Below are positions 37,651-47,364 of a stretch of DNA of 64,000 bases, piece by piece (position 1 is the first letter of the stretch; every line of letters starts with the position of its first letter). This DNA is from Sipunculus nudus (taxonomy: Eukaryota; Annelida; Sipuncula; Golfingiida; Sipunculidae), in NCBI GenBank assembly GCA_026874595.1, contig CM049312.1, positions 66,990,929-67,054,928 of the forward strand. Reading direction: 5' to 3'. The notes below the pieces were generated by a model that searched no databases, was not told the DNA's origin, and saw only the letters and a list, made by a program, of their open reading frames with translations. A program made the position numbers and the translations under genes.

Positions 37651-39933
37651 ATGCTGTCCCGCCATTTCTCTGATGCCAGTTACGCCGACATGCAAACCCC
37701 AAACGCGCACTGCTATTCAGAAGGTCTAGCCATACGCGTGGATGAGCTTTTGTCCCTGGTGCAAACAGGTCTCAGGAGGAAAGACATCCAACACGTGTTG
37801 CAGGCCACCGATGAACTGTTAGGATCAAGACGACCGCCCAAACTAAAATGGAAACACGTTGTAAAGTTCCTGCTGGAAGACCATTGCTTGGCACCGGCGC
37901 GTGTTTTCACGTTAGTGGCCGATTTGTCAAATGCAACGGGGAGCAAGTCGAAACGCAACATGAGATCTGTCATTGAAACTCTGTTGGACGTGAAAACATC
38001 TCGTGTAGCTGTGTGCATGTGTACCGCGACTTTGACCCCTCCCTTCCTGCACCCGAGAACCCCGCTTCCACCGATGAGGGTGTTTCAACCGGACGCAACT
38101 CTGATACCGTTGGTGGAATCGGAACCAGGGACAATGTCCGCCGCGCTCGCCCTGACCAATCTGCTGCGGGCATGGCGTGATTGGAAAAACAAGGTGGAAG
38201 AATGTAACGACTGGGACGTGAATCCGATCGTGACCGGTGACACGAAAGACGACATCGCGGTTTGGCTGTTGTCAGCAGCCAGACACGTAGCCATGTGCAT
38301 GACGTGCTGTCCGGCAAAGGTCACAGACGCAGGGAAGGCAGTGTTGCAGAGTAAGCCACACGGGAAACCACAGCTTATCGACCTGGTGCTGTCTCTGCTA
38401 CAACGGGAGGCCATAGCTGACCGGGACAGTTACATGCAAGTGTTCATATCGGCGTGTGGCAAGTTTGCACGATACGGTGACCCTGTTTTGATTCTCTTCT
38501 GTGTCGTCATCAGGTACCTGATGTGCATGTGCCCTCCTGCACTGAAGAACCGGAAAGGCGGCCGGGGGCAGCTTGTGAACCACGACGCTTCCAAAACGTT
38601 GCTGGTCGACGAGGTGTTGGTTAAACCAAAGTCTCTACCACCTTTGAACGCGATGCCTGACTACGCCATCGACCGCACAACCAGACGGGGCAGGACGGGA
38701 CGCAGCGTCCCACAGCCACCAGGGTTGGTTACCGAGCGTGCAGCAGAGCCCACCCATTGTACAGAGTTTTACGGTGCCCGGCGGAAACGTTCGCACCAGT
38801 CGATGGAACATTACGCCGAATTGTATCCCGTTATTACAAACCAGTGGGTGTGTACCAGACCGAAGCGGCCACGCAAGACCCACACACGCGGGGGTGGAAA
38901 CCCTGCAACAGAGGTATGCAAACGACTTAGGAAATGTTTCCCATCCATGACCCAACCATGTGACAGCGACGTTTATGGGCTTTCGTTGCCCAAGTGTGAT
39001 CGCTTTTCCCGGAAAAGGAAGCAAAAAGACACAGGTGACGCAGACGCTAAACGCCCCAAATGCCACGAGGTAACATGTGGACCAGTTCGAATGACCCTTA
39101 ACTGCAGATGTCCTGCTGACATACTGAAACAGCGTTTCACATCCATCACAGAACTAGAAGAGGTCATGAGCCGCCTGCCTCTGTTGCATGTGCCGCATCA
39201 GAAAACGAAATCGTTCACGAGAGCTGATTTGAAATCGCAGCAGGTGTTCAAAGGCCCCATGCTCTATCACGACGCAAAACAATTGGCGTTCAGGCACGCA
39301 GCCATGAACATTTTCCTCGGGGACAAGCACACTCCGGGCTGCGTAGAGTTTTTCTGTAACGGCGTGATGTCGTACATGCAGACCAACCTGCATATTGCCT
39401 TCGGATTGGAATACTCTTACGTATGCGGCAGCCACCACACATTTTACAACCATTTTGCCGACGGTGGGCCAACGGGATGTTTTGTCATTGACCATAACGA
39501 GCTGGGTCTCGCGCCCCTGCACAAACTGTCGGCTGACGACGCCAAACGCTTGCCGCTATCTTTATGGCTTCATTTGGCCTACCGGTTTGTTCTGCGGATC
39601 GGTATATCACCTCAAAACACGTTGTTGGTGGACCGCAACACGGCCTTCGCCAATGCAACCTTTCTCAACGAAAGGAGACTCCCCGTGCCCTACACAGCAG
39701 ATCTGACTGAATGCCTGATGGGAAAGAACATACCACAGGATGTGGCCAAAGTTATGAAAGAAACTGTGTCGAAGTACAAGACTGAACTGGCCGTCAAACT
39801 AAGACGTGCGTTCAAACCGGGATCACAGACGTTACAAAACATATATAAACTGGCAGAGATGATGAAAGTAGATATACCGGAGTACGTAACCGGCACGGCT
39901 GAATTCATCAGCAAATTGATCGAAGCCTCCTGA
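37651..39933 (+). CDS. unidentified 760-residue nuclear-type protein, copy 2
   Basis: Identical to 28581-30863, with the same divergent promoter and the same downstream AATAAA (40057). It should be expressible, doubling the dosage. Confidence 0.75.
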   Translation: MLSRHFSDASYADMQTPNAHCYSEGLAIRVDELLSLVQTGLRRKDIQHVLQATDELLGSRRPPKLKWKHVVKFLLEDHCLAPARVFTLVADLSNATGSKSKRNMRSVIETLLDVKTSRVAVCMCTATLTPPFLHPRTPLPPMRVFQPDATLIPLVESEPGTMSAALALTNLLRAWRDWKNKVEECNDWDVNPIVTGDTKDDIAVWLLSAARHVAMCMTCCPAKVTDAGKAVLQSKPHGKPQLIDLVLSLLQREAIADRDSYMQVFISACGKFARYGDPVLILFCVVIRYLMCMCPPALKNRKGGRGQLVNHDASKTLLVDEVLVKPKSLPPLNAMPDYAIDRTTRRGRTGRSVPQPPGLVTERAAEPTHCTEFYGARRKRSHQSMEHYAELYPVITNQWVCTRPKRPRKTHTRGGGNPATEVCKRLRKCFPSMTQPCDSDVYGLSLPKCDRFSRKRKQKDTGDADAKRPKCHEVTCGPVRMTLNCRCPADILKQRFTSITELEEVMSRLPLLHVPHQKTKSFTRADLKSQQVFKGPMLYHDAKQLAFRHAAMNIFLGDKHTPGCVEFFCNGVMSYMQTNLHIAFGLEYSYVCGSHHTFYNHFADGGPTGCFVIDHNELGLAPLHKLSADDAKRLPLSLWLHLAYRFVLRIGISPQNTLLVDRNTAFANATFLNERRLPVPYTADLTECLMGKNIPQDVAKVMKETVSKYKTELAVKLRRAFKPGSQTLQNIYKLAEMMKVDIPEYVTGTAEFISKLIEAS

Positions 39934-40172
39934 TAAGACTTGTTAGAAATCATGTCACAACTGCCAAACTGGACATTTCAATATGTACAGACACACACAT
40001 ATACACATATGTACAGACACACATATACACACAATGCAACATCAAAACCTGCATACAATAAATATATTTTGTTTAATGAATAAATATCACATTGCACATT
40101 ATGACTGTATGTGTTTGGTTTTATTCGGTTTTGTATCATGAGTGTTTTGTTCCATATAGGATACGACGAAAG

Positions 40173-41237
40173 TCAACGCGTCGCTGGTGCAGCAGCCAGG
40201 AGTTCGAAGATGTCATGACTCTGTTTTATATCCCATAGATCCCGCGCGTTTGCCTCTTGTGCGTCAGCGTCGTTTACCGGAGGCGTGTAGTGTCGCCTTG
40301 ATATCAGCGTGTGTGGTGAAAAAGCGGGCCCCACATATACAGCCTCCTCGAGAGCGTAAACCTCCCCCCCTTCCCCCGGACATAAATGTGACGGATCGGC
40401 CACAGACAGACAACGGACACGGTTCCCCGGATGGGCCAATTGGTGCGCCACAACAGCATATGCCACCAACCGAACCTTGTGCATGTGGCAGAGAAACCGT
40501 GTTTGCTTCAAACTGTCCAGACGAGATTGGTTTTCGGCATCACCTGACGACGTCTGCGCTTCCTGCGCCCGCAACTGCTGCAGCAGTTCCAGATACTGTT
40601 CCTGCATCACTGGGAACACATCCCCGAAGCGTTCCGCCTGTCGTGACCCCAGTGCTCCCATTTCCGATTTCAAAGTGCAGAACCTTTCAACGTCAGCACG
40701 CGCAGACGCGGGGACGCCCCTTGCAGACCAAACAGCGTGCATAACAAATCCCGCCCTGACGGGGCACGCTGTGTCCTCGTGCGAGTCCCTTGACATCCAC
40801 ATAGGGCCAAGTTGCAGGGACTTAGTCAGTTCTGAGGCCATCGATATGTTGACAGTTTCCAGCAGGGGCTCCCCGCAACTGACCTCCCACGCTTCAGCTA
40901 CACGCGGGCGAGGAACACGGGACGGATCATACGGTGACCCGTCCCCAGGCACAAGCCAACCATTTTGCAAATCGTCGGGGTTCACGTCTGCTCCCGCCTG
41001 CGCGGAAACAACCTCTCGGAAGAGCTGCACTGCTTTGACACATCGTCTGACGGCGAAAAGTCCTGACAAGATCTCTTGTCCCGCTACGCGGGGCTGCATG
41101 CAACAGGACAGGTCTTCTTTCGCCCTGCCCAATTTGCGCAACAGCTTTGCGTGCCTCGCCCTCACCAGTTTGCGGTGACGTTCGAAAACGCGCTCTCCCA
41201 CCGATTTCTGGACGGAGTCTATGTCACATGACGTCAT
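40173..41237 (-). CDS. unidentified 354-residue protein, copy 2 (intact context)
   Basis: Identical to 31103-32167 but here preceded by its complete partner gene. The ATG at 41237-41235 overlaps the partner's TGA at 41236-41234 as ATGA, the classic layout for coupled termination and reinitiation. Features are as for copy 1: basic helical N-terminus and a Gln/Glu-rich helical middle, no recognised family. Confidence 0.75.
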   Translation of the reverse strand: MTSCDIDSVQKSVGERVFERHRKLVRARHAKLLRKLGRAKEDLSCCMQPRVAGQEILSGLFAVRRCVKAVQLFREVVSAQAGADVNPDDLQNGWLVPGDGSPYDPSRVPRPRVAEAWEVSCGEPLLETVNISMASELTKSLQLGPMWMSRDSHEDTACPVRAGFVMHAVWSARGVPASARADVERFCTLKSEMGALGSRQAERFGDVFPVMQEQYLELLQQLRAQEAQTSSGDAENQSRLDSLKQTRFLCHMHKVRLVAYAVVAHQLAHPGNRVRCLSVADPSHLCPGEGGEVYALEEAVYVGPAFSPHTLISRRHYTPPVNDADAQEANARDLWDIKQSHDIFELLAAAPATR

Positions 41238-41983
41238 CGATACCTTGGGTCGGCCCCTGCACGGGACCCATCTTGCGCGAGGGAATACGCAAAGGCCTGA
41301 GCAGAAACACATGCTAAACAACCCAGGCTCATATCCAACAGGTGGGGAGGCAATACCCAAACTGAAACAAACAGTTTCGCACATACTTCCTCTAGCTCTC
41401 CGAGGGCGGTAATAACCTCTTCCAGGGGTGTGCTGTAAAAAGCGAAATCAAGGTCCCAACAGCATTTCTGCATCTCGTGCACCGTCCATGCAGTGTTACT
41501 GCCCGTTGTGTGCCAAAACCGACAGTCCTCTGTCCGAAGCACAGAACGGAAGTATTTCTGACACAGCGACTCAACCTGCTGTTCCGTCAAGCCCTGGTTT
41601 CTACCACACCTCGCGTCTCGCTGCATGTCTTGAGAGTTACGAACGTATTCTTCCAGACAGGAAGCAACGTGATCCATCTCGAGGGACAGTCGCGGCAAGA
41701 GCAAGGACAGTCCGTACGTGACACGCGATAAAGAACAATGCAGACTTTCGCGTACAAAAAATGACATTTCCTTTGCCACACGCGCGTTTGACCGCAAGCG
41801 TGGCAAACTCTGAAGCATAAGATCAGGATACACATGTTTTGATACGTTCACATCGATCAGCGCCGTCAACGTGTCCGCCCACAACCTGAGCCACTCTGTA
41901 GAATCCGCGCATTCGAGTGGGTGCCCGACAGCTACACCGCGCTCCTGCACCGTGTGTGCCGATCGGTCGTCTGAGGAAGCCAT
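41234..41983 (-). CDS. unidentified 249-residue helical protein
   Basis: Minus-strand gene from an ATG at 41983, 76 bases from the divergent start at 42060. It is largely helical and leucine-rich (for example YGLSLLLPRLSLEMDH), with several cysteines and a C-terminal hydrophobic stretch near 210-235 that is not clearly a membrane span. Its TGA overlaps the ATG of the next gene (ATGA), so the two proteins may act together. The right breakpoint of the tandem duplication falls inside it, at 41590/41591, leaving this copy intact and a fragment at 32164-32520. The family is not recognised. Confidence 0.7.
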   Translation of the reverse strand: MASSDDRSAHTVQERGVAVGHPLECADSTEWLRLWADTLTALIDVNVSKHVYPDLMLQSLPRLRSNARVAKEMSFFVRESLHCSLSRVTYGLSLLLPRLSLEMDHVASCLEEYVRNSQDMQRDARCGRNQGLTEQQVESLCQKYFRSVLRTEDCRFWHTTGSNTAWTVHEMQKCCWDLDFAFYSTPLEEVITALGELEEVCAKLFVSVWVLPPHLLDMSLGCLACVSAQAFAYSLAQDGSRAGADPRYR

Positions 41984-42059
41984 AGTGTTTCACCGATTGT
42001 TCTTTTTTTTTTAAAGTCAACTCAGGCCGGACATCGGCCTCCGATCACCCAAATAAGGC

Positions 42060-43355
42060 ATGGCGGACAGAAACCTTGGGGTTATACCCCTGTCTCCATG
42101 GACCACATTCAACACACAGGAACAGACCCTGTCGCATGACCATGCGTCTGCCGGTTGCAAACGTTCGGATAACGTGAACGTCAATGCAATAAAGAGCGCC
42201 CTTACAGTATGCTCATACAACCTCGGGGCCCCTGTGTCGATCATCCCGACAGGACTGTCCCAGCGTGAAGACTGGACACGTTCACGTCTACCTGACGGTT
42301 CAGAACGCAGAGAAGGGTTTATGGTAGTGTCATGCCCAGGAAACACGCACAAAGCACGAGAAGTTCCCGCCAACTCCAACACAAGCCTTCCAATGGTCGT
42401 GAAGGTGGAAGAAGAAGGCGTACAAGCTTTGACACTGGAACGTTCACTTTTCCCAGACAACCCTGATGAAATACCTGATAACTGCAACGGGGAAAAATAT
42501 TCAACAGACCAGCGTCGCAAACTGCGCCCTGTCACACAGGACAACCAAGGACCACCGGAGCGCGCTATACGTGTCGCAGTCCGTAACCCCTTGGCTCAAG
42601 TGGTTGGAACTCCCCATACGTTCAAACACGCAAACAGTTGGATGTCACTAAGCGCACGCCGCGAAATAGTCGAACATCTGGTCGATGCCGCCGGCTTCAA
42701 GAACATACCCGTATCAGAGGGTTTGTCAGAGGCATTGCGGGTGGTTTACACGGAGGCCCGCTGCACCCTACCAACGTGTGTCGCCTCAGCGTATATGCGG
42801 AAGTCGTCGCGTATGCAAGGGACTTCGCATCCACGTGGACTTGTCGCCCTGCCAGCAAAATTGTTCGACGTAAGCTTAGCGGTCACAAATCACGTTCGTT
42901 TACTGGAATGTTTCAACATTGTTCTTTTCATGTACGAATTTCTGCAGCAGGCCAGAGATCCCTCCCAGTTACCGTCACAACGTTTTGCTTTCGTGTCAGG
43001 CGACAGAAACGAACAGCTGCACTGCGAAGACCTGCTCGTCAGATTACCGTGCATGCTGTGCTTGTTGGCGCAACACAACCGCGTGTGGAACCCGGACTTG
43101 GTCAGCGCCGACCTGAACGCCATGGAAATCGCACGTTCAACAGCATGGGACGTAGACCAGGACCCACCCAACCCTGATACATTGAGCGTGGGAATGGACG
43201 CACTGCCAGACGGCCCGTGCGTGTACGTGGACGACCTGCCTTCTGACTGTTTTTTACAGGGCGTGTTTACTAACCGGTTATCGCACGTGACGTGCCAGAT
43301 AACAAACCGCTTGTATATGATTCAAAACATCGCGGACCACTGCCATTTCGAATGA
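42060..43355 (+). CDS. unidentified 431-residue protein, possible structural protein
   Basis: Plus-strand gene starting at an ATG just after a short divergent promoter with a poly-T/A run near 42003-42013. The N-terminal 180 residues are polar and probably flexible. The C-terminal 240 are globular, with a helical MSLSARREIVEHLVDAAG segment and a hydrophobic LLECFNIVLFMYEFL helix. There is no signal peptide or catalytic motif. Size and composition would be compatible with a capsid triplex subunit, but I see no signature. Its TGA overlaps the ATG of the next gene as ATGA at 43352-43355. Confidence 0.7.
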   Translation: MADRNLGVIPLSPWTTFNTQEQTLSHDHASAGCKRSDNVNVNAIKSALTVCSYNLGAPVSIIPTGLSQREDWTRSRLPDGSERREGFMVVSCPGNTHKAREVPANSNTSLPMVVKVEEEGVQALTLERSLFPDNPDEIPDNCNGEKYSTDQRRKLRPVTQDNQGPPERAIRVAVRNPLAQVVGTPHTFKHANSWMSLSARREIVEHLVDAAGFKNIPVSEGLSEALRVVYTEARCTLPTCVASAYMRKSSRMQGTSHPRGLVALPAKLFDVSLAVTNHVRLLECFNIVLFMYEFLQQARDPSQLPSQRFAFVSGDRNEQLHCEDLLVRLPCMLCLLAQHNRVWNPDLVSADLNAMEIARSTAWDVDQDPPNPDTLSVGMDALPDGPCVYVDDLPSDCFLQGVFTNRLSHVTCQITNRLYMIQNIADHCHFE

Positions 43356-44488
43356 CTTATCCGCGACAGAAACACAATAACATGGCTCAATGCGAAGCCA
43401 TTTCGAACTTAGACACCGGCGTTCCCGGCGCTGCTGTCACCGTCGCAATGTATTCAAGCACCGGTGGGAATTTCCGAGCCGTCGTTTACGACTCAGAGGG
43501 GACGTGTGTCGTGTTAAACGTTTCCGATGGTCAACAAATCGAACAGTTGGCACCCGGAGAATGGTACCGTGTGTCTGGCAATTTCAAGCGTATCTGCAAC
43601 GGCCTTGTTTTGAGTGTGAAAGGATTCGTGTGGGAGCGTCACCATCCGCCTACCAGTTGGTCGGAACTGACGTCTCAACAGCTCAATCTGAGGCGGTTAC
43701 GTATAGCAGAAACCTGTAAAGAATTACTGACAAAAGACCAGCACGAAAACGGCACCTCATTCTGTGACATACCAGCCCCCGGCCGGTTTAAGTGTCACGT
43801 GGACGAGCACATAACAGTCGTCGGTCGCGTACAACTAATAGAAGATTCTGAAACTAGTAAATCAAAAAGGAAGATACGTACTCTCACAGCCGTTTTACCG
43901 GAAGGGGCATCTTTCGAGTGCGTCTTGTTCGACCCACCCGAACAATTTCCACACATGCAAGAACCAGCGGACATGCTCCTCCTCGTACGTGACACCTTGC
44001 TGACGAAAAGAAACAACACTTACCGCTTGTGTCCCCGTCTCTCGTGGCACGCTGTGATAGTACCAGCCGCACAAACTCATGACTTTTTCGTTGCCAGGTA
44101 TGGTGACGTGGGCGATGACGCGCAGCATGACACGCAGCCTCCCGGTCGTACACCATCATTCTTTAACCCTGCAGCCGTCCCCTGCAACGGGAAAATAACA
44201 CATGTAACACACCCAGGCGACACACAAAAATGGGAAGGTCTCTGCAAGGTCACATTACACCTGACGGAGAGATACGGTGACTGTGAAAAGGGAGCATCAT
44301 TTGAATTGAGGTGCGACCCGTCGATGCTGTCGGACGCCGAAGTCCTCCCTCCTTTCTGTGAACTTTCGTTGGACGACGAATGCGACAGCGAAATTATATC
44401 ACAAATCGTGCCACCAGCCGACGTGTCCTGTTACTTGTACGGAGACGTCATTTGCGCGCTGGGGCTTTCAATCGACGCACAGGACTAA
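43352..44488 (+). CDS. OB-fold-like protein, candidate nucleic-acid-binding
   Basis: The frame is open from 43292, but the ATG at 43352 forms ATGA with the upstream stop and gives 378 residues; another ATG with good context is at 43382. The protein is mostly beta-strand-like. Two segments have the hydrophobic-glycine pattern of OB barrels: LAPGEWYRVSGNFKRI followed by GLVLSVKGF (about 65-100), and HITVVGRVQLIED (about 150-165). This could indicate single-stranded DNA or RNA binding, but no family-level match is visible. The C-terminus is acidic, as in many single-strand-binding proteins. Translation may be coupled to the 42060 gene. Confidence 0.65.
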   Translation: MTYPRQKHNNMAQCEAISNLDTGVPGAAVTVAMYSSTGGNFRAVVYDSEGTCVVLNVSDGQQIEQLAPGEWYRVSGNFKRICNGLVLSVKGFVWERHHPPTSWSELTSQQLNLRRLRIAETCKELLTKDQHENGTSFCDIPAPGRFKCHVDEHITVVGRVQLIEDSETSKSKRKIRTLTAVLPEGASFECVLFDPPEQFPHMQEPADMLLLVRDTLLTKRNNTYRLCPRLSWHAVIVPAAQTHDFFVARYGDVGDDAQHDTQPPGRTPSFFNPAAVPCNGKITHVTHPGDTQKWEGLCKVTLHLTERYGDCEKGASFELRCDPSMLSDAEVLPPFCELSLDDECDSEIISQIVPPADVSCYLYGDVICALGLSIDAQD

Positions 44489-44684
44489 CCTCCACGGAGA
44501 AGGGTCGGGATATTTGTAAATACTGCATTTTTCAGTCTCCGTGTAAGACGGTGTAACAGTTCATCACATTTTACCCGGAATAGTGACACGATTTCAGTGC
44601 TGAGGGCGACCCGTTTGGCTAACGACCAGAGCATCGCGCGGTTTGTATTTCCGGTCGGCCAGGTCACGAAAAAAAAAACCAAGG

Positions 44685-44852
44685 ATGCAGTGTAAGCCGC
44701 ACGACCTGAGTGTGTCAGCCCTTTTGTACCTTGCCCGGGGACGTCGCCTCCGCAAATGTTACTGGGGTGCCATGATTTTTTTACTCTTCGGACTGACCTT
44801 TACAATGATTGGACTCGGTGTGGCGTACAACAGGTTGTGTAGGAAAATGTGA
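44685..44852 (+). CDS. small single-span membrane protein (tentative)
   Basis: 55 residues from an ATG at 44685. A basic stretch (ARGRRLRKCYWG) precedes a clear hydrophobic segment, MIFLLFGLTFTMIGLGVAY (about 30-48), and a short basic tail, the layout of a small tail-anchored or type III membrane protein. The frame is open upstream to a TTG at 44643 through an A-rich run. It fills an otherwise empty gap after the OB-fold-like gene. The family is not recognised. Confidence 0.45.
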   Translation: MQCKPHDLSVSALLYLARGRRLRKCYWGAMIFLLFGLTFTMIGLGVAYNRLCRKM

Positions 44853-45152
44853 CCCAACGTTTAGTCGTGACAAATAGTATGCTATTAAACACAGCTGACA
44901 TTTTGTTATTTGAGAAATGTAACGTGCGGTCGATATGATATCTGCGGGCGCAACATGAAATACATACACCATCGCGCACAAACAGAAGACAGAGGAAACG
45001 GATTTCAGCTAAATGTTTCTGACATTTATTCGATGAAACTGCGGGCAGCATTAAACCATGCAGAGTCACGTGAGAGTACAAAGTACTCCATCTACAACAG
45101 GAATACCAATACAAAAGTCGGGTTGCAGAAATATAAGCACCCAGTGAACAAG

Positions 45153-45989
45153 ATGCCTTCACACCCTCCAGATGCCGTGCCCCTCCTCACGTGCAAGATG
45201 TCGCTGTTCGGTTTACGCAACGAAACATCCAACCGCACATGCCGCAGGTCTCGCCTGCTCAGGTGGTGTACAGCAATATACAAGTGTGTCACATCGATAA
45301 CGTGCAAACCTTGCCCTGCCACAACTGCGTATTGTATATTCATATTTGATATGGCCAGGCACATGCCGGTCTGCCGCGTACCAACGCTCGTGAGGTTCAA
45401 ACGACAGGTATTCCCCCGGTTATTAACAGCTTCGCCGGTCGATTTCGGATCCCTCGTGTACACGTGGGAAATTATCGCACGACACAACAGCTGGTTGGCC
45501 GGTGTCCCGGGATACAATCCACAACAGCGGGAAGCGGATATTTCCCATATCGCATCCGCTGCGTACAGGACAGCCGTGTGTGCGATAGAAACCGCCTGTG
45601 CTAAAGAAGACGCCGAAATCAGCAAAACGGAATATGCTGTTGGACAGGGACGGGGGTTTTCAACGTGTATGAAGATGTTGTACCCACGGCTGCATCCTCT
45701 GGATGCCTGTAACCCTGAGACCGGTTTGATAGACCCGGAAAGGGCATTGTCAACACGACCCGTGACCCGCTGGAGAGGTGCACCCGTTTGTGAAAACAGC
45801 ACCCCGCCGGAAGACACGCGTGCCCCAAAGGTGACAGTATTAAAAACGTGGCAGTCGCTCCTGACAGGCGCAGTCATTGCAGACGTACGAGTAACGATGG
45901 GCAAAGCGGATGGGCATGTCAGTTTTAAACCACGACGTGTTACAGTCTCTGCAACCTCTGGCGCCCATCAGCTTACGACGGAGAACTGA
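45153..45989 (+). CDS. unidentified 279-residue protein
   Basis: The plus-strand frame is open from 44910 but begins with an AT-rich, non-coding-looking part. I prefer the ATG at 45153, where base composition changes; 44955 is an alternative start. Cysteines and basic residues are frequent in the first third (NRTCRRSRLLRWC). A hydrophobic AYCIFIFDMA stretch is too short for a membrane span. The C-terminal half is polar and globular. The last 80 bases overlap the start of the RING gene in another frame. A 270-codon frame on the opposite strand is taken as a shadow. Confidence 0.5.
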   Translation: MPSHPPDAVPLLTCKMSLFGLRNETSNRTCRRSRLLRWCTAIYKCVTSITCKPCPATTAYCIFIFDMARHMPVCRVPTLVRFKRQVFPRLLTASPVDFGSLVYTWEIIARHNSWLAGVPGYNPQQREADISHIASAAYRTAVCAIETACAKEDAEISKTEYAVGQGRGFSTCMKMLYPRLHPLDACNPETGLIDPERALSTRPVTRWRGAPVCENSTPPEDTRAPKVTVLKTWQSLLTGAVIADVRVTMGKADGHVSFKPRRVTVSATSGAHQLTTEN

Positions 45990-47097
45990 GGCCGGCAACG
46001 GAGAATCACTCGGTGCGAGACAAAGGCGGGAGGAATCGGAATCGATATCATCTGTGCCACATACACATGTAGTCCACCCCGACACCCCACGTACCATCGA
46101 CGAAGATGCCGCACTGGGACTGTGGAGCCTGGAAAGACATCTCATTTGGTGGGGCACCCGTGAACTCGGTCGGTTGGATAAAAAAACGGAAGCAACCTTG
46201 AACGAGAAGCGATTACCGCAGGACGTGACACGTGACGATAATCACATTCCATACACGGCAGGCGAACTGACACCGCACGTACCGAAGTACCTGGCAAGCT
46301 TATCGGAACAAGCGGACTTTATCCCTCGCCTGGCAGCAAGCCGCAGACACCTGCAGCAGCTGAGCGCTTCTGGTGTTCACGAGGCCGACGTTTACAAACT
46401 ATCTCTCACGAGGCTTTTGCAAAGCACCTACTGGAAGACGATGTCGCGTGAGACACCAGGCGTGTCACACCTCGCTGATGAACGTACCACAGACAGCGTA
46501 CACTTCGAGGAAAGTGATCGTCCACGCAAACAACGTAAGGATACAATGAGATACCTCCGCACGTCAGTAAACAGTTACCTGAAAGCCGCGAGAAACGCGG
46601 TCCTGAAGACATACGCCGATACGGAACACGTATTCAGGAACAGGCGGACACACCAGATAACCTGTGAGAGGCAGGTACGGAAATTAGCCTGGATCCATCT
46701 CATATCAGACTTGTGTTACGGTTGCAGTTACAATGAAATGCTTGACATCTTCAACGGGGTTATGAAACGCATGGGGCACGGATGCATGCTGACATGCCGT
46801 CTATCTTGCAGCGTCTGCCAGGAGAATTGTGAGGAAGCTGCACGCGATCACCCGAAGAAAAGCGGGCAGGCGGAATACGTGGTGTTCAGCCAGTGCGAAC
46901 ATTACGTGTGCCTTGCGTGTTACAAAAAAATGGCACAAGTACATACAGACAACAGAGCGAGAGGAGTAGCAACCACTGAACACATTCCGTGCCCGCAGTG
47001 CCGCACGCCAGTGCGACTCGTGTCAACCATAAAGTGGCGACCGATGGACTCTCGTTCCTGTGTGCAGGTCGTAGCTGACGGTCATTATTTCACATGA
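45910..47097 (+). CDS. RING-finger protein, candidate E3 ubiquitin ligase
   Basis: 395 residues. The C-terminus carries a C3HC4 RING: CSVC (C300, C303), then CEHYVCLAC (C329, H331, C334, C337), then CPQC (C361, C364). The spacing between the metal pairs is longer than average but acceptable. The N-terminal 290 residues are helical and charged with no second known domain. RING proteins of large DNA viruses usually transfer ubiquitin to host defence factors; herpesvirus examples often act early in infection. The start at 45910 overlaps the upstream gene by 80 bases. The next ATG in frame (45916) would change little. Confidence 0.8.
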   Translation: MGMSVLNHDVLQSLQPLAPISLRRRTEAGNGESLGARQRREESESISSVPHTHVVHPDTPRTIDEDAALGLWSLERHLIWWGTRELGRLDKKTEATLNEKRLPQDVTRDDNHIPYTAGELTPHVPKYLASLSEQADFIPRLAASRRHLQQLSASGVHEADVYKLSLTRLLQSTYWKTMSRETPGVSHLADERTTDSVHFEESDRPRKQRKDTMRYLRTSVNSYLKAARNAVLKTYADTEHVFRNRRTHQITCERQVRKLAWIHLISDLCYGCSYNEMLDIFNGVMKRMGHGCMLTCRLSCSVCQENCEEAARDHPKKSGQAEYVVFSQCEHYVCLACYKKMAQVHTDNRARGVATTEHIPCPQCRTPVRLVSTIKWRPMDSRSCVQVVADGHYFT

Positions 47098-47364
47098 CGG
47101 GTACGGGTGATTCTTGCCTGAACCAGCCAGATTGCGCAACGGCTATTGGCGCTGACATTTTCTACGTGCAGGTGCAAGTACGGCGTGACGTCAGCAAGCG
47201 GGTCATGCTTAGACGAGCAATTTCTGAGAGCGCCTATTGGCTGGTTTTGGCCGCCTGTTTGTCCTTGCCGTGAACATATTTAACCGGTTCGCCGTTACAG
47301 ATCAGACACTTTGTTACTGCAAGTCTAACTGTGCGCACAAGGTGCCACAACAACAAGACAAAGG

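Larger units (their letters stand above)
32521..41590. repeat. 9,070-bp tandem duplication, copy 2
   Basis: Direct head-to-tail repeat of 23451-32520 with no difference seen. The complete genes inside are those at 34291, 34477, 35806, 37651 and 40173. The left end is a truncated polymerase-like gene, and the right end runs into the intact 249-residue gene. Confidence 0.95.

Noticed and set aside
45092-45904. Minus-strand frame of 270 codons
   Set aside because: Antisense to the 45153-45989 gene, which fits the direction of its neighbours; no recognisable feature. This choice is only moderately certain.
45910-47097. Start of the RING gene set later to avoid the 80-base overlap
   Set aside because: The next in-frame ATGs after 45916 lie far inside the protein and would remove a large part of the charged N-terminal region.
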